Below are positions 51,378 to 60,491 of a stretch of DNA of 64,000 nucleotides, in pieces; position 1 is the stretch's first letter, and each line of letters begins with the position of its first letter. Source of the DNA: Coneutiohabitans sp964457925 (lineage in GTDB: Bacteria > Zhuqueibacterota > Zhuqueibacteria > Zhuqueibacterales > Zhuqueibacteraceae); the NCBI GenBank assembly GCA_964457925.1, contig CAYWGH010000004.1, forward strand, positions 1-64,000. The letters are read 5' to 3'. Below the pieces are notes generated by a model that was given only the letters and a program-made list of their open reading frames with translations, was not told where the DNA came from and did not search any database. A program made the position numbers and the translations under genes.

Positions 51378-53177
51378 TTACTCATCATGCGAATGGCCGT
51401 GGCCATCACCTTCAGGTTGTTCTTCTGTTTTCTCGGTCGCAGGTGAAAGCTGGTTCAGTTGCATTCCTGTTTTAAGATCGCTGGTCGCGTTTGACACGAT
51501 GCTATTTCCCTGACTCAACCCTTCCAAAATCTCGATCTTGTCCCCAAGCGTTCGACCGGTTTTGACTTCTTGAGGGCGAATTCTATTATCCTCCGTAACC
51601 AGCCACACAGTCGGATGACCGTCGTCATCCCACCATACCGCAGAGATCGATGCCAATGGCTGGCTACCTTGATCGCCGGAGGGCAACACACGCACAGAAC
51701 TATGCACTGGCCAGTCTACATCTACAGGGTCAATGAAATCGGCATCGGCCAAGAAAGAACCGTTGCCATCCAACGACACCCCAATGCCAGCCAGTTTGAC
51801 TTTTTTACCATCCTTGGGGAATCCAGGGCGGATAACAATTAAGACATCTCCTGCTTGCGGCGGAGTGACGTTGCCCGGAATCCTGAAACGCACAATGCGA
51901 TCGTTTTCATTGCCAGAATTGATCGAAGCGACCGCCGTACCCGGGGCGACGAAATCGCCCGTTTTTTTTGTGATGATCGAGACAATGCCTGCCCGGGGAG
52001 CGGTGACGTTGAGGCCGCCGGTTAACGCGTTCGAGATCGTGGCATAGGCCGCTTCGGCTCCTTTCACTTCAGCCTGTGCCAATGCGAGCTCCTTTTCCAG
52101 TGCGGCAATTTTTTCATCGATTTCCTTCTTCTTCTCCGCGTAATCCTTTTCTTGACCCAATTGGTCAAGTTTATAATCAGTCTCCTTCGTCTTGTATTCG
52201 ACTTCCAATGCGGCAAGGTCGGATTTTGCTTCCTGATACTCCTGTATCGTTTCAAAAAGATTCACTTGATCCTCGTTGGCCATGTCACGATAATCATCTA
52301 AATCAGCTTGAGTGATGCCTTCGGTGACAATGCTTCCGGCAACCAGTCTTACCGCTGCCTGTGTATAGTTTTGAGCGGCTTCGATCGGCAGTGCGTTAGG
52401 ATCTTTGAGGGCATCCAGAAGGTCGAAAACCCGCATTTCATAATCACTCTTTGCGGCGCCATCTTTTTCGCCCAAGCCATATTTCAAGAAACCATATAAG
52501 AAGTACTGTGCGTCAAAAACACTAGAGAATTTCTGAATGTGTTTGTTCAGGATTTGCTCCATGGTTTTGCGCAAATTCTGCTTTTTTACATCAACAACAT
52601 TACGCAACTGGCTCAGAGCGTCTTGGGATGACTTGAGGGTGATGTTTTGGCCTCCAACTGACCCGTTTAATTCTAATACCGAATCAACCGAGGCTAAATT
52701 TTTTTCCAGTGCAGACCGCAGGGCGGTTAACTGTTCTATATTCTTTCTCGTAAAATCAGTCGTAGCCGATGCTTGAGCTTTGGCTCGCGCAAGGCTCTGC
52801 GCTTGCTCCGCGAGGGTGCGGGTAAGCTCCGGAGTGGCAGGTGGAGCAGAAAGCCGTGCCAATACCTGTCCCTGTCGTACGTTCTCACCGATTTTTACTT
52901 TCCATTCCACGATGGTGCCTTCACGCTGTGGTTGTACTTCAATGTCTCCGGAAGAAATTATCTCTCCCGGCCAAGAAGTGCCGACTTGTTCGTTTCCTTC
53001 GGCGTCACTTGTTCCTATTGTCTCGACAGGAATGCTTATCGCGCTTGCTACAGAAGCGACCTCGTTTGCGACGTTAGTATTGCTACCCGATCCTTTTAAG
53101 AAGGTCCCGACAGAGATTACTGCAACTACAATCAGACCGGCCCCAGCATAAAGCAATTTTGACTTGTTCATAAGCAT
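51378..53177 (-). CDS. RND periplasmic adaptor with extended coiled coil
   Basis: 599 residues. Signal anchor (about 8-28), split lipoyl domain (EGTIVEWKVKIGENVRQGQVLARL, then VTAPRAGIVSIITKKTGDFV), and between them a very long alpha-helical hairpin (about 110-375) with coiled-coil pattern and Glu/Lys-rich repeats, then a beta-barrel and a His-rich C-terminus (GHGHSHDE). Adaptor for the RND pump located 11 bp downstream. The hairpin is longer than in typical CusB/CzcB. Confidence 0.88.
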   Translation of the reverse strand: MLMNKSKLLYAGAGLIVVAVISVGTFLKGSGSNTNVANEVASVASAISIPVETIGTSDAEGNEQVGTSWPGEIISSGDIEVQPQREGTIVEWKVKIGENVRQGQVLARLSAPPATPELTRTLAEQAQSLARAKAQASATTDFTRKNIEQLTALRSALEKNLASVDSVLELNGSVGGQNITLKSSQDALSQLRNVVDVKKQNLRKTMEQILNKHIQKFSSVFDAQYFLYGFLKYGLGEKDGAAKSDYEMRVFDLLDALKDPNALPIEAAQNYTQAAVRLVAGSIVTEGITQADLDDYRDMANEDQVNLFETIQEYQEAKSDLAALEVEYKTKETDYKLDQLGQEKDYAEKKKEIDEKIAALEKELALAQAEVKGAEAAYATISNALTGGLNVTAPRAGIVSIITKKTGDFVAPGTAVASINSGNENDRIVRFRIPGNVTPPQAGDVLIVIRPGFPKDGKKVKLAGIGVSLDGNGSFLADADFIDPVDVDWPVHSSVRVLPSGDQGSQPLASISAVWWDDDGHPTVWLVTEDNRIRPQEVKTGRTLGDKIEILEGLSQGNSIVSNATSDLKTGMQLNQLSPATEKTEEQPEGDGHGHSHDE

Positions 53178-53191
53178 AATTTCATTAAAAA

Positions 53192-54145
53192 TTAGTGGCC
53201 GGAACCGCTCTGTTCGCCGGTTTCCAGGGTAGTGGTATCTTCGTGATCTGCAGGCGCTTGCCCCTCACGGTCGACCGAAACGGTGATGGGGAATGTTCGT
53301 ACTTGTCCGTTGATGCTGAATTGAGCAAAGATGGTATACGTGCCTTTAAGAGGAAACTCTGACTCGAATACGACCTTGCCGTCTGTGGGCCTGCTGTCAG
53401 TCACGGGATGTCCGTGAATAAAGTCATCAGGATCTCCGTGACGGATCACAACGACGTGGCCGTAGGCGCCCAAATACGGATCAATTTGAGTGACCGGTGT
53501 GCCATTCCGCGTCAGCGCAAATGTTAAGTTGGCGTGCTCCTCGGTTTTTAACGGTGACGCCAATTGTAGAGTCGCTTGAAGGCCATCGATTGTCGCGGAC
53601 ATGTTTGCGCTTACGCTCGGAAATTGCGGTTGCTGTGTTGCACCGCCGATGGTAACCGGAACACGCAAGACAACCGGACTTTCTTCTTTAGGTTCAATGT
53701 CTACATACATCTGATACAGACCTTGATTCGCAATCGTAGTCAAAACTCTCCATCGACCATCTTGGTATTCGGGATGAAGATGCTGGAAGCCCGTCGCATC
53801 ATCACGGAGAAGTATTAAGTGCATAAGCTTCTCATGAGCAACATTCAAGTCATCCGGTCCAAACTCGTGAGCATCAACACCATACAACTTGAAAGCCAAG
53901 GTAACCTCCCCGGGTTTTAAATTTCTGGCGTTTTGTAAATCAATTCTGGTACCAGCCAATCGTGCCCCATGCCCTGCATCATGCGCGTGTTCATCGCCCG
54001 TACTTTCTTCTTGTGCGACCGTGTTGGTGTTTGAATCAATAGTATTTGGAGCTTCTTGATCCGATGTTTTAGTTCTCATAAGCCCGTAGCCGATTGCCAC
54101 TACGGCAATAATGATTACTGGAATGATATAGAGTGGTTTTTTCAT
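53192..54145 (-). CDS. Membrane-anchored His-rich protein with duplicated beta domain
   Basis: 317 residues: N-terminal membrane anchor, His-rich linker (DEHAHDAGHGARLAG), then two similar beta-rich domains, each with a His-containing strand: KLMHLILLRDDATGFQHLHPE and YGHVVVIRHGDPDDFIHGHP (in part). These His-x-x-x-His clusters suggest copper binding, as in YtkA-like or PcoC/CopC-related domains. Just upstream of the adaptor-RND unit on the same strand. Confidence 0.65.
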   Translation of the reverse strand: MKKPLYIIPVIIIAVVAIGYGLMRTKTSDQEAPNTIDSNTNTVAQEESTGDEHAHDAGHGARLAGTRIDLQNARNLKPGEVTLAFKLYGVDAHEFGPDDLNVAHEKLMHLILLRDDATGFQHLHPEYQDGRWRVLTTIANQGLYQMYVDIEPKEESPVVLRVPVTIGGATQQPQFPSVSANMSATIDGLQATLQLASPLKTEEHANLTFALTRNGTPVTQIDPYLGAYGHVVVIRHGDPDDFIHGHPVTDSRPTDGKVVFESEFPLKGTYTIFAQFSINGQVRTFPITVSVDREGQAPADHEDTTTLETGEQSGSGH

Positions 54146-54230
54146 AAGTTGATAAAGTTTGGTTAGTGAATACAAAAAAGCCAGCATTACAGCCACTCAC
54201 CCAAAAGCTTTAGCTCTCGATGAATGTAAG

Positions 54231-54686
54231 CTAGCGAGAAAAAACTAAATGATATTTTTTAGGACTGAGGATGCCCCGGGAAAATGCCAATCGCAAATAA
54301 TGGAAAGCAAAAAATTCCAGATATTGCCTTGTCATATAATAAAGCCGGACAACATAGGCGAGCCGTTGTTCAATGTGCTCAAAAAACCGACGTCCAAAAA
54401 TCGCTGATACAAGAATAAGTCCCATTGCCAGTAAATCGTACCAATTCCTTGCTTGATTTTTGGATAGCGCGAGAAAATTTTCTTTCAATAAATGGTCAGA
54501 CGTTGAAATGCTTGTTCCGCAACAAGCCTCATTGCTATGAACAAAGGTGGCAATGGATTCAGAAATTGAAGCATGCGTTGAAGCCCCTGAGTGATGGCTA
54601 AAAGCGCAAGATAAACTAAAAACAAACCCTGCGAAAGTAAGAAGGATTAAGCTGATTTTTAATTTTTTAGAACCTGCGAAAAACAT
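54231..54686 (-). CDS. Two-TM small protein, member 3 of recurring Cys-loop family
   Basis: 151 residues. First helix LILLTFAGFVFSLSCAF, long loop with His and HSNEACCGTSIS, second helix LLAMGLILVSAIFG, and a basic/aromatic tail ending FSRGILSPKKYHLVFSR. The tail matches those at 47593 and 59973. The CC pair in the loop is shared with the member at 59973. Unknown function. Confidence 0.65.
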   Translation of the reverse strand: MFFAGSKKLKISLILLTFAGFVFSLSCAFSHHSGASTHASISESIATFVHSNEACCGTSISTSDHLLKENFLALSKNQARNWYDLLAMGLILVSAIFGRRFFEHIEQRLAYVVRLYYMTRQYLEFFAFHYLRLAFSRGILSPKKYHLVFSR

Positions 54687-54693
54687 AAGAGAA

Positions 54694-55281
54694 TTATAGC
54701 TTTTTTCTGCATTCAGTCAATGCGGTGAAATCTTTGTCTCGTTCACTGTTCTCTCTATCGTTGATTCTTTTGTTTTCAAATTTTGAGAGTAAGCCAAAGA
54801 GGACAAACGACTCGATGCTTAAGAACAAGTGGGAAGAAGAGTTGTTTATGAACGCGCTTGCAAGAAAAAGAAGCGAAAAACCGTTGTACATGGGGTTATT
54901 GAGCAACCGGTATGGTCCCCGTTTCTCGAATCGTTCGTGAGTTTGACGTTCGAAGTAGCGAACTCCCCACATTCTTTTTATGCCAAGTATGAGGATGCTC
55001 CAAATAATTGCCACGGTGCCAGCAACATTCAGGATGTCGCCAACCGCCTCCATTCCTCGGAAAGAGATCGGGAGCAATCCCAAGGAAGGAAGGGAAACGC
55101 CTGAGAGCAGTTTTCCAAGATAGATCCAGAGAAGGAAGGTAAGAATAAAGTGAATCCAAAAGCCGAACTTTCCAAATGTTTTTGTATAGAACTGGTATCG
55201 GTCCTGAATCTTCAGTGAAAGATAGTGAAGCAGGGTAACGAGCCCAAACGCAATGAACGGCCAGAGTGAAGGAAAGCCCAT
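54694..55281 (-). CDS. ICMT/PEMT-like membrane methyltransferase
   Basis: 195 residues with four to five helices and the motif FEKRGPYRLLNNPMYNGFSLLFLASA, typical of isoprenylcysteine or phospholipid methyltransferases. The start at 55281 is seven bases after the multicopper oxidase stop; the longer in-frame start overlaps it. It is the second such enzyme in the metal region (first at 36804). Substrate unknown. Confidence 0.75.
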   Translation of the reverse strand: MGFPSLWPFIAFGLVTLLHYLSLKIQDRYQFYTKTFGKFGFWIHFILTFLLWIYLGKLLSGVSLPSLGLLPISFRGMEAVGDILNVAGTVAIIWSILILGIKRMWGVRYFERQTHERFEKRGPYRLLNNPMYNGFSLLFLASAFINNSSSHLFLSIESFVLFGLLSKFENKRINDRENSERDKDFTALTECRKKL

Positions 55282-55288
55282 ATTTGTA

Positions 55289-56899
55289 TCATTCAATCTC
55301 AAACTTCATCATCATCCCCGCTTCAAGGTGCTCGGCGATGTGGCAGTGGATCATCCAGTCGCCGGGATTCGCCATCTCGACAAGGAACTCAACGGTATCG
55401 CCGGTTTTCACCAGCGCGGTGTCTTTCCAGACAAGATTCTCGTTCGGAACGCCGTTTGTGGAGAGGACTAAAAATTTCTGGCCGTGAATGTGAATGGGAT
55501 GCTGCATCGGGTGCATTGCTTTAGGGTCATTGAAAACTTTAATTTTCACCTTGTCTCCGACTTTGAACTTCCAGTCGTCGATCTTCATGTTAATTTTGTT
55601 CGTTGCCTCGTCTATCAGTTGCCAAGTAAGCGTATCTTTTGTTGAGTTGACATTCATCATCCCCATGTCATCTTCCCATTCAATCGGTTGCTGTGTGCCC
55701 ATTTGCATCATGTTGTTGTCCATCATCATGCCGCCGTGCATCATGTGTTGGCCTCCGCCGCTCATGCTCCCCATTGGAGATTTCATATTCACTGCAAGCC
55801 GCAAGGATTTTTCATTCGGCTTTTCAAATGCACCGCGAACCGCATCAATGCCGGTGATCACGTCTTGGTTTGTCCGCGGTGTTTCAAACAACGATGCGTA
55901 TGACGGCAAGACTTGTTCGCTTGAAACGGCGATGGTGGCAAATGGGTACGTCTTTTGCGGTGTGCGATGCTCGAGGCGATAGTTACCGGATTGCGCAAAC
56001 AGAACTTCAACAACTGCGCGCTCCGACGGTCCCAAGATTACACTCTCCGCAAATGTCTCTCGTTCATACTTGCCATTGTCACCGCCTACTAACTTCATCC
56101 TCACGCCGGGGATGGAAACATTGAAGGTTCTTGTGTTCGCTGCGTTCGTAAGATACAAGCGGACAACCTCGCCTTGTTTTGCGCCCATTCGGTAATCAGT
56201 CTCTCCGTTCACCAGCATGATGTTACCGAATCTTCCCATGAGCGTATGATCGGCGGTCTTGGGATCAAAACGGGCAATCGCGCCGTTGTCAATAAGCACA
56301 TCATCCAAGAACAATGCCTCTTCTCGGTTTACTTGATTCCAATAGCCTGGATCATTCGGCTCAACAATGAAATCTCCATACAGCCCCAATTCTTGTGCAT
56401 AGTCCTCTCGGATGTGCGGATGGTACCAGTAGACGCCCGCGTCAGGGAATTTGAGTTTATACGTAAATGATTCGCCTGGCTTGACTGGTTTCTGTGTAAG
56501 ATCAGGAACGCCGTCAAACTTGTTTTCAACCCGGACGCCATGCGAGTGGATCGTGCTGTCCACGTCGGTATTGTTCGTAAAATTAACGGTGATCTGCGAT
56601 TCTTGCTTGACCTTGATTATAGGTCCAGGAATCGAACCATTGTACGCGAGCATCTTCAAAGACTTGCCATTGATTTCCTTTTGCACAAAACTAGCGTTAA
56701 GATCGAACGTGTCGCCATCAGCAAGCTCAACCGTTTCAGTTGATTTTGCCATGGGCAAATTCTCAATCTCTTCAGCGCGATGCATTCCCCCAAGTTCTCC
56801 CGTGGTGGCGGTATCTCGGCGATTAAACAAAACGAATGCACCCCCGACCACGACGAGCACGAGAATACCGATAATTATGAATTGTGCTTTCTTGGTCAT
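55289..56899 (-). CDS. CueO-like multicopper oxidase
   Basis: 536 residues with membrane anchor, three cupredoxin domains. Copper ligands: HSHG (about 120), YWYHPH, HPIHIHG and HCHIAEHLEAGM near the C-terminus, giving the type 1 and trinuclear sites. A Met/Gly/His-rich insert (GSMSGGGQHMMHGGMMMDN, about 380) is like the Cu(I)-oxidising loop of CueO. It converts Cu(I) to Cu(II) outside the membrane. Transcribed with the methyltransferase behind it. Confidence 0.93.
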   Translation of the reverse strand: MTKKAQFIIIGILVLVVVGGAFVLFNRRDTATTGELGGMHRAEEIENLPMAKSTETVELADGDTFDLNASFVQKEINGKSLKMLAYNGSIPGPIIKVKQESQITVNFTNNTDVDSTIHSHGVRVENKFDGVPDLTQKPVKPGESFTYKLKFPDAGVYWYHPHIREDYAQELGLYGDFIVEPNDPGYWNQVNREEALFLDDVLIDNGAIARFDPKTADHTLMGRFGNIMLVNGETDYRMGAKQGEVVRLYLTNAANTRTFNVSIPGVRMKLVGGDNGKYERETFAESVILGPSERAVVEVLFAQSGNYRLEHRTPQKTYPFATIAVSSEQVLPSYASLFETPRTNQDVITGIDAVRGAFEKPNEKSLRLAVNMKSPMGSMSGGGQHMMHGGMMMDNNMMQMGTQQPIEWEDDMGMMNVNSTKDTLTWQLIDEATNKINMKIDDWKFKVGDKVKIKVFNDPKAMHPMQHPIHIHGQKFLVLSTNGVPNENLVWKDTALVKTGDTVEFLVEMANPGDWMIHCHIAEHLEAGMMMKFEIE

Positions 56900-57060
56900 A
56901 GTTTCTTTGCGGTAAATATTACGATGCCGGGAAATTTTTTGTCCACTACTGCCAGTTCTTGAAGCCGATTTTTATTGGTATATCATGATGATGTCCTCAG
57001 GATTTCCTTCAAGATACTCTATTCTCTCAAAAAAGAGAAGCGTACAACAACGAGCGCTTG

Positions 57061-57849
57061 TCAACGTCCAGATTTTTCAACTACGATCATCGCACTCCTG
57101 ATCTCCTCAATCGGCTCATTCCATCCGGTGCCGTAATCCTGGAGCGCGGTCATGAGCGTATCATAACGATAACGAATCGCCTCGCCGCGTCTCGTTCCGG
57201 GATCATTCACGATGAATTCCCGTGTTTCATCATCGTACCCCCTCACCACCACCATGTGCTGAACCGGACCGGGCGGGGTGAAGTAGGGGTTATCAAGTTT
57301 TTGGCCATGTACAGGCACAATCACTGCATTGCCTGATGCGAGTTCCCGTTTAATGTCGCTAATTCCAATGTCATACGCCACCCGCACACGATCATACTGA
57401 AAATACTCCCGAAACATCTCGGCAGTGTCTCCGGTTGAGCGGTCGTGAAAATCGCTGTATCGTTCCAGTTGCCATTCGGACAGTGCAATGATTTCCACCT
57501 TCGCCTCTTGGAGAGTCAATGATTTGTTTTGCAACCAATGCCACACCATAAGTGAAGAAGCTTCCTCGCAACCGTAATCCTGCCGCAGATCAGACCACTC
57601 GCCAAAAGGAGTCTGGGGCGTGAACGGCACATCCAGCCACACTTTGGACGGTAAGGAACTCACTTCCGTGGGAGCATCAGTCAGGGGTGACAAAGAATCT
57701 GTCATTGTTGAGACGTCCGTGGCAATATGAGGGGTGATTGTTTCTTGGTTTTGCGCAGACTCAGTCTGTGGCTCTACAAGCAGGAAGGTGGCGACTGCGA
57801 CAGTCACCGTTGCAAAAATCGAAAAGTACGTCAGACGTCTCTTATGCAT
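57061..57849 (-). CDS. C39-like papain-fold peptidase
   Basis: 262 residues from ATG 57849: membrane anchor, Thr/Ser linker, then a C39_2-like cysteine protease domain. Catalytic Cys in DYGCEEASSLMVWHW, His in VQHMVVVRGYDDE and Asp/Asn in FIVNDPGT. Extracytoplasmic localisation. Such proteins are common in Patescibacteria-like genomes; the substrate is not known. Upstream gap with the MCO gene holds no obvious operator. Confidence 0.85.
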   Translation of the reverse strand: MHKRRLTYFSIFATVTVAVATFLLVEPQTESAQNQETITPHIATDVSTMTDSLSPLTDAPTEVSSLPSKVWLDVPFTPQTPFGEWSDLRQDYGCEEASSLMVWHWLQNKSLTLQEAKVEIIALSEWQLERYSDFHDRSTGDTAEMFREYFQYDRVRVAYDIGISDIKRELASGNAVIVPVHGQKLDNPYFTPPGPVQHMVVVRGYDDETREFIVNDPGTRRGEAIRYRYDTLMTALQDYGTGWNEPIEEIRSAMIVVEKSGR

Positions 57850-57932
57850 AGTTTGAACATTTTTTACCACCTCAACGGTAATGAGGCATGTAAATGGGGG
57901 GGCGCGATACTTTACTATCGTCAAAACCTATT

Positions 57933-58538
57933 TTAATGATGGTCAATCCCCCGGTACGCTTTGATGAACTGTTTGATCCGCTCGCGGTCAAGGGTCTCCA
58001 GTTTGTCAATCCTCCCCCAAGCGGTCAATACAATCGGCGCAGGAAGCGGCGGTTCTGTATAGGGTTCAAGGATCACGTCCTCGCGGTAATCTTTTACAAG
58101 AGACGCGAGTTCTTCAATAGTGCTTGAAGCGACGCGGGCAGGATCATAGTGCACGATTACGCCGCCGTCTTCAAGGTTATGCAACTGGAGCTCGTCGGGA
58201 ATTTGTTCATTGTGCACTCCTGATTCTGCCTTACCGCCCAGGTGCGGGCCTGATGTGGGCGGGACTGAATTGTAAGGCGCATGGGGTGCTTCAACGGATT
58301 CAATGTGTAGATTACCAAGATCGGCCACAGGATTGCCTGGTTTGGGGCGCGTGGCAGCTTTGAACAATCCGTATCCAATTACCGCAACGATCACGGATGC
58401 AATAACGTACTTGCTCGTTTTCTTGAACAACCGCTTTCGCGCAAATCGTCTTTGTGCCGCTTCCTGCTCCTGTCGGCGCGCTTCCCTTCGTTCTTGTTTC
58501 GTGAGCGGCGGAGATTGTTGATTGGTTAAGTCTTGCAT
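57933..58538 (-). CDS. Membrane-anchored DUF3105 protein
   Basis: 201 residues: basic N-terminal coiled stretch (KQERREARRQEQEAAQRR), a membrane helix near 45-60, and a DUF3105 domain (VPPTSGPHLGG, LQLHNLEDGGVIVHYDP, APIVLTAWGRIDKL). Function unknown; DUF3105 is often next to thiol-disulfide proteins. It overlaps the upstream membrane protein by 13 bp. Confidence 0.88.
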   Translation of the reverse strand: MQDLTNQQSPPLTKQERREARRQEQEAAQRRFARKRLFKKTSKYVIASVIVAVIGYGLFKAATRPKPGNPVADLGNLHIESVEAPHAPYNSVPPTSGPHLGGKAESGVHNEQIPDELQLHNLEDGGVIVHYDPARVASSTIEELASLVKDYREDVILEPYTEPPLPAPIVLTAWGRIDKLETLDRERIKQFIKAYRGIDHH

Positions 58539-59080
58539 ACAAGTGGTGATTCGATTTTACGCGCAACAAAAAGGAGCGAAGAAAGAAGGATGAGGATGCT
58601 CACAATGCCGAATTCCATGCCGTGCAAGGGAAGCAGGCGGATAAACCCTCCTGCGGCAGAGAGGCCAAGCAGCGAGATCAAAAGCACTGAACCGCACGAC
58701 GCGCAACCGATTCCAAGGAAACTCCCCAGTATGCCAACTGTGCTCACGCCCATTGCCTTCTGCAGGGGAATGCGCCGTTTGAAGTAATGTGCCAGTACGC
58801 TCACGTTTATCCCTGCAAGCAGCGCAGTCACCACGGTCACGATCTGTTCAGGAACAGAAATTCTTGTATGGAATGATCCCAGGCTTGTCGTGAGAATCCT
58901 CACCTTCGCTTGTGCATCAAAGAGTCCCGATGTGCTGACAAATTTAAGCAGCGAATAATTCATCAATATGATCGTGAACAGGAGCACCGCTGCCGTGACT
59001 GAAAGCGTTATCATCCATGAACGCGGCAGCCCGAATACCTCTTTCAAAACCTTTCCTGTTGTTGCGATCATCAATCCCAT
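58526..59080 (-). CDS. Polytopic membrane protein with CxxC, unknown
   Basis: 184 residues with four to five helices; a pore-like segment has GIGCASCGSVLLISLLGLSAAGG, a Cys-x-x-Cys inside a membrane helix. It lies between the DsbA-like and DUF3105 genes in one unit, suggesting a role in thiol redox transport akin to VKOR/DsbB/CcdA partners. No named family is recognised. Confidence 0.65.
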   Translation of the reverse strand: MGLMIATTGKVLKEVFGLPRSWMITLSVTAAVLLFTIILMNYSLLKFVSTSGLFDAQAKVRILTTSLGSFHTRISVPEQIVTVVTALLAGINVSVLAHYFKRRIPLQKAMGVSTVGILGSFLGIGCASCGSVLLISLLGLSAAGGFIRLLPLHGMEFGIVSILILLSSLLFVARKIESPLVCKT

Positions 59081-59086
59081 AGTTTA

Positions 59087-59878
59087 CTACAGCAGAGGAT
59101 CGATAATTGCCTTGAATTGCTCAAGCGACACTGCGCCGGACACGGGGATTTTTTGATCTCCCGCTACGATCACATTGTACGGCGTGCCGTTGCCGCCGGC
59201 GTTTTGCGCGTCTTGCGCCTGTTGTTGCACTTTCTGCGCCCATTTGCCGGAGTTGAGGCATTCCTCAAATTTCGTCTTATTCAAACCCACATACTCGGCA
59301 ATCTTGGGCAGTTCCGCAGGATCAAGGCCGTTGTTGGCAGGCGTGACTTCAAAAATGCGGTCAAGGTATTTCCAGAACGCCTGATTCCCACCCTGTTCTC
59401 CTGCGCACTCGGTAGCCTCTGCCTCTTTCGGTGCCTTGGGGTGAAGCGACGTTAAGGGGAAATGCCGATAGACCCAGTTCACCTTGCCGTCATACTCTGC
59501 AATCAATTGCTGCATGGTGGGGTGATGCCGCTTACAAAACGGGCACTCGGTGTCTGAATACTCAACCACTGAAACTTTCGCATTGCGGTTTCCTTTCACC
59601 CAATCCTGGTCAGTGATCGGCGCCATGCCGGATGCGTCAGCCTGCGGTTGCGGCGCCGGCGCGGTCGGTGCTATCGCAGACGGAGCGCTGTTTGAACGTG
59701 CGCCTAAAGTCGCGCTGCCATCTTTGCCCTTGAGCACAACTCCCAGAAGGATGAAGAAGCCGACGACAAACATCAGCACGACCGCGCTTCCAAGCCCTAG
59801 AAAAAAGCTGGTCTTGGGAGAGAGTTTTGAGAAAGAACCTTTTTTAGTATCTTCATTGTTAGGTTGTTCGTGTGTCAT
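59087..59878 (-). CDS. Membrane-anchored DsbA-family thiol oxidoreductase
   Basis: 263 residues: N-terminal membrane helix, Pro/Ala linker, then a thioredoxin-fold DsbA domain with TECPFCKRHHP (CPFC active site, about 120) and cis-Pro region (GNGTPYNVIVAGDQKIPVSGA, in part). It catalyses disulfide formation or isomerisation in extracytoplasmic proteins. Follows the integrase-side small protein; forms a unit with the polytopic CxxC protein and DUF3105. Confidence 0.92.
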   Translation of the reverse strand: MTHEQPNNEDTKKGSFSKLSPKTSFFLGLGSAVVLMFVVGFFILLGVVLKGKDGSATLGARSNSAPSAIAPTAPAPQPQADASGMAPITDQDWVKGNRNAKVSVVEYSDTECPFCKRHHPTMQQLIAEYDGKVNWVYRHFPLTSLHPKAPKEAEATECAGEQGGNQAFWKYLDRIFEVTPANNGLDPAELPKIAEYVGLNKTKFEECLNSGKWAQKVQQQAQDAQNAGGNGTPYNVIVAGDQKIPVSGAVSLEQFKAIIDPLL

Positions 59879-59972
59879 AGATGAGATTAAAACTTTACAA
59901 ACAAAATACAAAACGAGCGCGCTTTCAAACTCAAACGACCTTCGAAAAAATTACGTTCGAAAGAATGCTCGT

Positions 59973-60395
59973 TTATGAGATTGACGCTTCAAAGATTCTT
60001 GGATGGATGATTCCTCTGGCAAACGCTTCTTGGAGAAAACGAAAGACAAAACCAATCCTTTCGCGACCAAGAGGTGAGCGCTGATCAGTATCCTGGTCTT
60101 TATCCCTCAACCGCCAAAGCGCGAATAACGCGGCAACAGCACCGATGAGATACCACGCGTTGCTTCGCTCCGACGCGGATGCTAAAAATGATATCGGCAT
60201 GCCATGCGAGAAAAGCAGACAACATTCTTGAGAATCATTTGGCGACACTACGACAAGTGAAAACGGCTGATACTCCGCACCGTCCGCCATCATCGCTCCA
60301 CTTCTATTTATTGCATGGCATGTGGCAAGAACGCTGACCAATGCAATACCCAGTGCCAGAGAGAGCAACCCAACTCTTTTGATTGTGGATGACAT
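59973..60395 (-). CDS. Two-TM small protein, member 4 of recurring Cys-loop family
   Basis: 140 residues from ATG 60395. First helix VGLLSLALGIALVSVLATC, loop with SQECCLLFSHGMPIS, second helix WYLIGAVAALFALWRL, basic tail ending FARGIIHPRIFEASIS. It precedes the DsbA-like gene. Its tail is close to that of the member at 47593. Unknown function. Confidence 0.65.
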   Translation of the reverse strand: MSSTIKRVGLLSLALGIALVSVLATCHAINRSGAMMADGAEYQPFSLVVVSPNDSQECCLLFSHGMPISFLASASERSNAWYLIGAVAALFALWRLRDKDQDTDQRSPLGRERIGFVFRFLQEAFARGIIHPRIFEASIS

Positions 60396-60491
60396 AGGGA
60401 ATGAAGTGAGATTAGTATACCATCTTGAATCATGAAACTCCAAATATCCATGATTTATTGGGAGCCTTTGAGCCTAAAATGAAAACGGTCA

